Assembly: GCA_002159155.1 (NCBI GenBank)
Contig: LZRQ01000115.1
Span: 1 to 10,927 of the forward strand
Direction of reading: 5' to 3'
DNA from: Firmicutes bacterium ZCTH02-B6
Lineage (GTDB): Bacteria > Bacillota > Limnochordia > Limnochordales > ZCTH02-B6
Length of the DNA: 10,927 bases
The position numbers and the translations under genes are program-made. This document shows positions 6,770 to 10,927 of this stretch, in pieces. The stretch's first letter is position 1. Each line of letters begins with the position of its first letter. Below the pieces are notes generated by a model. The model saw nothing but the letters and a program-made list of their open reading frames with translations, was not told the origin of the DNA and did not search any database.

Positions 6770-7084
6770 ATGGCGCGTATCGGATTTATCATGCGGCTCA
6801 AGGATGAGTCGGTGGTAGATGAGTACCTTCGCCTCCACCGGGAGATTGACGAGGAGGTGCTGGCCGCCCACCGGCGTGCGGGAATCCGCAACTACTCCAT
6901 CTTTCGGGACGGCCTGCGGTTGTATGCGTATTTTGAGTCCGACGATCCGGCGGCGAGCCTGGAACGGCTGGCACAGGAGCCCATCATGAAGACCTGGTGG
7001 TCCCTGACGGGTCCATTGATGGAGACTGGCGAGGATGGCCGGCCCCGGGTGACTATCCTCGAGGAAGCTTTTTACATGGAGTAG
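6770..7084 (+). CDS. rhaM: RhaM, L-rhamnose mutarotase
   Basis: RhaM interconverts the alpha and beta anomers of L-rhamnose, supplying the form used by the isomerase; it is a small cytoplasmic ferredoxin-like-fold dimer. ATG at 6770, with AGGGGG 6 bases before it, gives 104 aa, the same length as E. coli RhaM as I recall it. Visible family features are the start RIGFIMRLK, the pair Y19 and H23 in EYLRLHREI (matching the catalytic Tyr/His region), GIRNYSIF (38-45), the double Trp in MKTWWSL and the C-terminal EEAFYME. The frame is open upstream to the rhaS stop (TTG at 6686), but those 28 residues come from the hairpin region and have no family match. This gene is the most specific single marker that the pathway handles rhamnose. 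It lies 6 bases before the regulator gene. Confidence 0.95.
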   Translation: MARIGFIMRLKDESVVDEYLRLHREIDEEVLAAHRRAGIRNYSIFRDGLRLYAYFESDDPAASLERLAQEPIMKTWWSLTGPLMETGEDGRPRVTILEEAFYME

Positions 7085-7090
7085 GCGGCC

Positions 7091-7915
7091 ATGCTGGCAC
7101 CAGAGCGGCGTGCGGAGATCGCCCGCATGATCGAGACCTATGGCAGCGTGCGCGTCGCCGAGCTCAGCCAGATGTTCGGCGTCACAGAGGAGACCGTGCG
7201 CCGGGACCTGGAGGCCCTCGAACGGCTCGGGGTCCTCGAGCGTACCTACGGTGGCGCGGTAAAGCCGCGGGGCATTTCTTTCGAGTCGCCTTACGCCGGC
7301 CGCGCGGCCATGCAACGGGCTGAGAAGATGGCCATTGCGGAGGTCATCGCAGACCTCGTCGATGACCGGGAGACGATTCTGCTGGACGCATCCAGCACGG
7401 CTCTCTATGTAGCCCGCGCCCTGCGCCGCCGACAAGGCTTGACGGTGCTGACCAACTCCCTGGCCATCGTGCACGAGTTCCGGGGCGAGGAGAATTTCAC
7501 CGTGATGTGCACCGGCGGCACGTTGCGCACCAACTCCCAGTCCTTCGTGGGGCCCCACGCGGAGCGAGCGCTGCGGGAGTACCACGTGGACAAGGCCATT
7601 ATTTCTTGCCGGGGTCTCCACGTGGAGAGGGGGCTCACGGACTCCAATGACCTGGAAGTGGAGATGAAACGCCTCATGATGGGGGCCGCCAACGAGGTCA
7701 TCGCGGCGGTCGACTCGTCCAAGTGGGGTTACGTTGGGTTCGCGTTGATCGGCCCGGTGTCCTCCGTGCACCGCATCGTCACCGACAGCGGCGCCCCCCC
7801 TGCGGATGTGGATGCCATCCGCCAGTTGGGCGTGAAGGTCCACGTCGCGCCGGGCCAAGCGGCGGCGCCGGCTGCGCCCGGGTCCAACGCTGACGCCCGG
7901 AACGGACGACCATAA
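7091..7915 (+). CDS. DeoR-family transcriptional regulator, probable rhamnose operon repressor
   Basis: This is a 274-aa DeoR/GlpR-type regulator. The N-terminal winged helix-turn-helix (about 5-58) reads RVAELSQMFGVTEETVRRDL, the family DNA-binding signature, followed by LERTYGGAV. The C-terminal domain (about 75-252) is the DeoR sugar-phosphate sensor, with LLDASSTALYVA (97-108), TGGTLR (141-146) and DSSKWG (208-213). Such proteins are usually repressors released by a phosphorylated intermediate; here rhamnulose-1-phosphate is a reasonable inducer by inference. DeoR-type RhaR proteins control rhamnose genes in Bacillus subtilis and Rhizobium, so this could be named rhaR. No symbol is given because only context supports that. 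The start ATG at 7091 follows rhaM by 6 bases, with GGAG in the rhaM end. The last 20 residues are an Ala/Pro-rich tail of no known role. Autoregulation through the 1763-1976 region is the simplest model. Confidence 0.93.
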   Translation: MLAPERRAEIARMIETYGSVRVAELSQMFGVTEETVRRDLEALERLGVLERTYGGAVKPRGISFESPYAGRAAMQRAEKMAIAEVIADLVDDRETILLDASSTALYVARALRRRQGLTVLTNSLAIVHEFRGEENFTVMCTGGTLRTNSQSFVGPHAERALREYHVDKAIISCRGLHVERGLTDSNDLEVEMKRLMMGAANEVIAAVDSSKWGYVGFALIGPVSSVHRIVTDSGAPPADVDAIRQLGVKVHVAPGQAAAPAAPGSNADARNGRP

Positions 7916-7918
7916 GCC

Positions 7919-7946
7919 TGCCTCCTGGTCGCGAGTCGTGGAGGCA
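7919..7946 (+). other. Stem-loop immediately upstream of rhaEW
   Basis: TGCCTCC (7919-7925) and GGAGGCA (7940-7946) form a perfect 7-bp stem around a 14-base loop, filling most of the gap between the regulator and rhaEW. The 3' arm contains GGAGG, and the true ribosome site AAGGAAG (7949-7955) begins three bases later. The stem could affect ribosome access or serve as an internal operator. There is no T-run, so it is not a terminator. Confidence 0.45.
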
Positions 7947-7963
7947 ATAAGGAAGTGTGTTGA

Positions 7964-10069
7964 ATGACGGTAGATGGCGTGCAATCGGATCGGTCCTGGC
8001 GCGTGCCGGATCTGTGGGACGACGCGCAGGCGGGAGCATCCGGCGACGAGCTGGATTTGCTGGTGTACCGCTCGCGCCTTTTGGGAGCCGACCGGCGGGT
8101 GTGTAACTGGAAAGGGGGCAACACCTCCACCAAGTGCACCCTGAGCGACCACGCCGGACGGCCGCAGCGGGTGCTGTGGGTCAAGGGCAGCGGTTCGGAC
8201 CTCGCGGGCATTTCCCGGCGGGATTTTGTGGGTCTGCGACTGGCTGAAGTGGAGCCGCTCATAGAGCGGGAGGCCATGCCGGACGCGGAAATGGTGGAGT
8301 ACTTGTCCCGCTGCGTCCTGCACCCCACCATGCCCCGGCAGTCCATCGAGACGTTGCTGCATGCCTTCATCCCGTACGATTATGTGGACCACACGCATCC
8401 CGACAGCATCATCGCCTTTTGCACCACGGACGGCGGCGAGCGGCTGGTGAAGGAATGCTTTGGCGAGCGGGCAGCGTGGATTCCCTACATTCGCCCTGGT
8501 TTTGCCCTTGCGCGCCAGGTCGGCCTTGCGGTGCGGGCCAACCCGCAGCTGGAAGCGGTCTTTTTGGCTAAGCACGGCCTGGTGACGTGGGGTCGTACGG
8601 CGGCCGAGTGTTACCACAACACCATCAGGATTATCAACGAAGCGGCCGCATTCATCGAGGCGCGCGTGCAGGGGCAGCCCGCCTTCGGCGGGCCGAAAGC
8701 CACAATGCTCCCCGGCGAGGAACGAAGGCGGTTGGCGGCCCAGTTGCTTCCTCTGGTGAGGGGGCTTGTGAGCGGCAGGCAGCGCATGATCGTCCACTAC
8801 GACGACTCGGCGCGGGTGTTGGAGTTTGTGAACGGGAGTGAGAGCCGCGCCCTGGCGTTGACGGGGGCGGCCTGCCCGGACCATCTGGTGCACACCAAGT
8901 ACTTGCCGTTGTGGGTCGATTTTGACCCGGCTACGGACGGTGTGCCGCAGCTGGAGGAGCGGCTGCGTGCGGGCATCGACCGTTATGCCGCCGAGTATGC
9001 CGCCTACGTTCAGGCGTGCCGCCGTGAGGGTGAAGGCGTCGACGACCCCTATCCACGCGTCATCTTGATCCCCGGCGTCGGCATGATGGCCACGGGGAAA
9101 GACAAGGCCACCGCCCGCCAGACGGCCGGTCTTTTCCATCGAGCCATAGAGGTGATGGACGGGGCGTCGGTGCTCGGACGCTACGTTTCCCTGACACCCC
9201 AGGAAGCGTGCGACGTGGAGTACTGGCCGCTGGAACGCTACAAGCTCACCCTGGCACCGCCCGAAAAGGAATTATCGCGGAGAGTGGCCTTGATCACCGG
9301 TGCCGCCAGCGGCATCGGTCGGGCCGCAGCGGAGCGGCTGGCCCAGGCAGGGGCGCACGTAGTTATCGCCGACATCAACGTCCAAGCGGCGCACGACGTG
9401 GCGGAGGGTATCAACCGGTCGTTGGGCGCGGAGCGGGCCCTGGCGCTGGCCATGGACGTGACCGATGAGGCCGCGGTGGTGGCGGGTGTGGAGCAGGTGA
9501 TCCTGGCCTACGGTGGGCTGGACATCCTCGTCTCCAACGCGGGCACCGCCATGGCCCGTACCATCGAAGAAACCAGCTTGAACGACTGGGAGCGTCTTTT
9601 CCGGCTCCTGGCCACCGGGTATTTCCTGGTTTCCCGGGAAGCGATCCGCTGCATGAAGCGCCAGGGCATCGGAGGATCCATCGTATTCGTCACCTCCAAA
9701 AATGCCATGGTGGCCAGCAAGCATGCGGCCGCGTACAACGCGGCCAAGGCCGCTGAGCTGCACTTGGCTAGGTCGCTGGCCGAGGAGCTGGGTCCCGATG
9801 GCATCCGCGTCAACTGCGTGGCGCCCGACGCGGTGCTGGCTGGTTCCAGCATCTGGTCCGGGCGCTGGCGCGAGGAACGCGCTGCGGCCTACGGCATCGC
9901 CCCGGAGCACCTGGAGGAGTACTACAGGCAACGCACCGCGCTGCGGGTCAACGTGTACCCGCAGGACGTGGCGGAAGCCATCCTGTTTTTCGCCTCGGAC
10001 CGGTCATCCAAGACGACCGGCTGTACGCTGACCGTGGACGGCGGCGTCCAAGCGGCGTACATGCGCTGA
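7964..10069 (+). CDS. rhaEW: RhaEW, bifunctional rhamnulose-1-phosphate aldolase / L-lactaldehyde dehydrogenase
   Basis: This 701-aa fusion cleaves L-rhamnulose-1-phosphate to DHAP and L-lactaldehyde and then oxidises the aldehyde to L-lactate with NAD. The N-terminal class II aldolase/adducin domain (about 30-230) has GGNTS (51-55), KGSGSDL (74-80), E129 in SIETLLHAF, the zinc ligands H143 and H145 in DHTHPD, and H204 in KHGLVTWG. A linking region (about 230-430) leads to a short-chain dehydrogenase/reductase domain (about 435-701). That domain has the Rossmann motif TGAASGIG (445-452), SNAG, and the catalytic set S578, Y591, K595 (YNAAK). The domain order and length match the known RhaEW family (B. 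subtilis YuxG). All visible catalytic residues are intact. ATG at 7964 is supported by AAGGAAG 8 bases upstream. Whether the SDR oxidises lactaldehyde or reduces it to propanediol cannot be read from sequence, but the adjoining lut operon favours oxidation. Confidence 0.95.
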   Translation: MTVDGVQSDRSWRVPDLWDDAQAGASGDELDLLVYRSRLLGADRRVCNWKGGNTSTKCTLSDHAGRPQRVLWVKGSGSDLAGISRRDFVGLRLAEVEPLIEREAMPDAEMVEYLSRCVLHPTMPRQSIETLLHAFIPYDYVDHTHPDSIIAFCTTDGGERLVKECFGERAAWIPYIRPGFALARQVGLAVRANPQLEAVFLAKHGLVTWGRTAAECYHNTIRIINEAAAFIEARVQGQPAFGGPKATMLPGEERRRLAAQLLPLVRGLVSGRQRMIVHYDDSARVLEFVNGSESRALALTGAACPDHLVHTKYLPLWVDFDPATDGVPQLEERLRAGIDRYAAEYAAYVQACRREGEGVDDPYPRVILIPGVGMMATGKDKATARQTAGLFHRAIEVMDGASVLGRYVSLTPQEACDVEYWPLERYKLTLAPPEKELSRRVALITGAASGIGRAAAERLAQAGAHVVIADINVQAAHDVAEGINRSLGAERALALAMDVTDEAAVVAGVEQVILAYGGLDILVSNAGTAMARTIEETSLNDWERLFRLLATGYFLVSREAIRCMKRQGIGGSIVFVTSKNAMVASKHAAAYNAAKAAELHLARSLAEELGPDGIRVNCVAPDAVLAGSSIWSGRWREERAAAYGIAPEHLEEYYRQRTALRVNVYPQDVAEAILFFASDRSSKTTGCTLTVDGGVQAAYMR

Positions 10070-10090
10070 ACCGACGAAAGGAGGTCCAAC

Positions 10091-10927
10091 GTGAGCGAGC
10101 GGCGCTATTTGGACGCGTACCCCGACTGGGCGCGGCGGCAGGGGGACCGGGGCATTGACGTCGAGGCGGTCAAGCAGGCGCTCTGGTCGTTGGCCATTGA
10201 GACCCCGTCGTGGGGCTATGCGGATTCGGGCACCCGTTTCAAGGTGTTTAAGCAGGCCGGTGTCCCGCGGGATCCCTTTGAGAAAATCGAGGACGCGGCC
10301 GTGGTGCACCGCTACACCGGAGCGGCGCCTTCAGTGGCCCTGCATATCCCGTGGGACAAGGTGGATGACTACAGCCGTTTGCGGCGGCACGCTGAGAATT
10401 TCGGCGTGCGCATCGGCGCCATCAATCCCAATTTGTTTCAAGACGACGACTACAAGCTTGGCAGTCTCTGCCACCCGGACACCCGAGTGCGCCGCAAGGC
10501 CATCGGGCACATGCTGGAGTGCGTCGAAATCGCGAAGGAAGTCGGTTCTTCCATCGTGAGCCTGTGGCTCGCCGACGGCACCAACTATCCCGGCCAGGGC
10601 GACTTTCGCCGGCGCAAGGCGTGGTTGCTCGCAGCGCTGGAAGAAGTGGTGGCGGCCATGCCTGACGGCATGCGCCTGCTGATCGAATACAAATTCTTTG
10701 AGCCGGCCTTTTACCACACCGACATCCCCGACTGGGGCACCGCATACCTGCTGGCGTCCAAGCTGGGCCCCAAGGCCCAGGTGCTCATCGACACCGGGCA
10801 CCATCCCCAGGCGACCAACATCGAGCAGATCGTGGCGACGCTGCTGGATGAGGGCAAGCTGGGCGGTTTCCATTTCAATGACCGCAAGTACGCCGACGAT
10901 GACGTCATCGTCGGCTCGATGGACCCG
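10091..10927 (+). CDS. rhaI: RhaI, L-rhamnose isomerase, Pseudomonas stutzeri type (partial, C-terminus off the right edge)
   Basis: RhaI converts L-rhamnose to L-rhamnulose in the cytoplasm; it is a metal-dependent TIM-barrel enzyme of the type first studied in P. stutzeri, distinct from E. coli RhaA. GTG at 10091 follows AAAGGAGG by 6 bases and opens a frame of 279 codons to the edge, about two thirds of the usual 430 aa or less. Metal ligands are visible: E199 (IEYKFFEP), D234 and H237 (IDTGHHP), H261 (FHFND), D269 and D271. Their spacing matches, with a constant shift of 20, the P. stutzeri ligands E219, D254, H257, H281, D289 and D291 as I remember them; the last, D327, would lie outside the window. 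WGYADSGTRFKVF (41-53) is also typical. It is 21 bases after rhaEW. A rhamnulokinase gene is expected beyond it. Confidence 0.95.
   Translation, partial: MSERRYLDAYPDWARRQGDRGIDVEAVKQALWSLAIETPSWGYADSGTRFKVFKQAGVPRDPFEKIEDAAVVHRYTGAAPSVALHIPWDKVDDYSRLRRHAENFGVRIGAINPNLFQDDDYKLGSLCHPDTRVRRKAIGHMLECVEIAKEVGSSIVSLWLADGTNYPGQGDFRRRKAWLLAALEEVVAAMPDGMRLLIEYKFFEPAFYHTDIPDWGTAYLLASKLGPKAQVLIDTGHHPQATNIEQIVATLLDEGKLGGFHFNDRKYADDDVIVGSMDP

Noticed and set aside
6335..9139. A 934-codon open frame on the - strand across rhaS, rhaM, the regulator and rhaEW
   Set aside because: It reads the exact reverse complement of sense codons of four genes that share one frame. Its openness only reflects the avoidance of TTA, CTA and TCA codons in this GC-rich genome. 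The product is rich in His, Arg, Gly and Gln, and has no recognisable domain.

Overview
The window is a stretch of a GC-rich bacterial chromosome carrying most of an L-rhamnose catabolic operon on the + strand. A lactate-oxidation (lut) operon runs divergently on the - strand. The organism cannot be named from sequence alone. High GC, strong AAGGAGG-type ribosome binding sites, frequent GTG starts, the LutA/LutB type of lactate oxidation and the fused RhaEW enzyme together suggest a high-GC, possibly thermophilic, Bacillota-like bacterium. Chloroflexota or Actinomycetota are not excluded. No mobile element, RNA gene, CRISPR array or clear terminator was seen.

Layout. Positions 1-989 (-) hold the first 329 codons of lutB, running off the left edge. 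Positions 986-1762 (-) hold lutA, joined to lutB by an ATGA overlap. Positions 1763-1976 are the only divergent regulatory region; it holds an extremely A/C-rich tract and two inverted repeats. The + strand operon follows: rhaT (sugar ABC ATPase, 1977-3500), rhaP (3497-4549) and rhaQ (4542-5570, permeases), rhaS (binding protein, 5687-6685), rhaM (mutarotase, 6770-7084), a DeoR-family regulator (7091-7915), rhaEW (fused rhamnulose-1-phosphate aldolase and lactaldehyde dehydrogenase, 7964-10069) and rhaI (rhamnose isomerase, 10091 to the right edge, 279 codons). No gene-free stretch is longer than about 215 bases.

How they work together. RhaS captures L-rhamnose and RhaTPQ imports it. RhaM interconverts its anomers and RhaI makes L-rhamnulose. 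A kinase, not in this window, would make L-rhamnulose-1-phosphate. RhaEW splits that to DHAP and L-lactaldehyde and oxidises the aldehyde to L-lactate. The divergent Lut enzymes would oxidise L-lactate to pyruvate. The locus therefore looks like a sugar-to-pyruvate module in which both three-carbon halves of rhamnose enter central metabolism. The individual families are known. The points most worth a second look are the head-to-head rha/lut pairing, the unusual divergent regulatory region, the hairpins around rhaS and before rhaEW, and the lack of a lipobox in RhaS.
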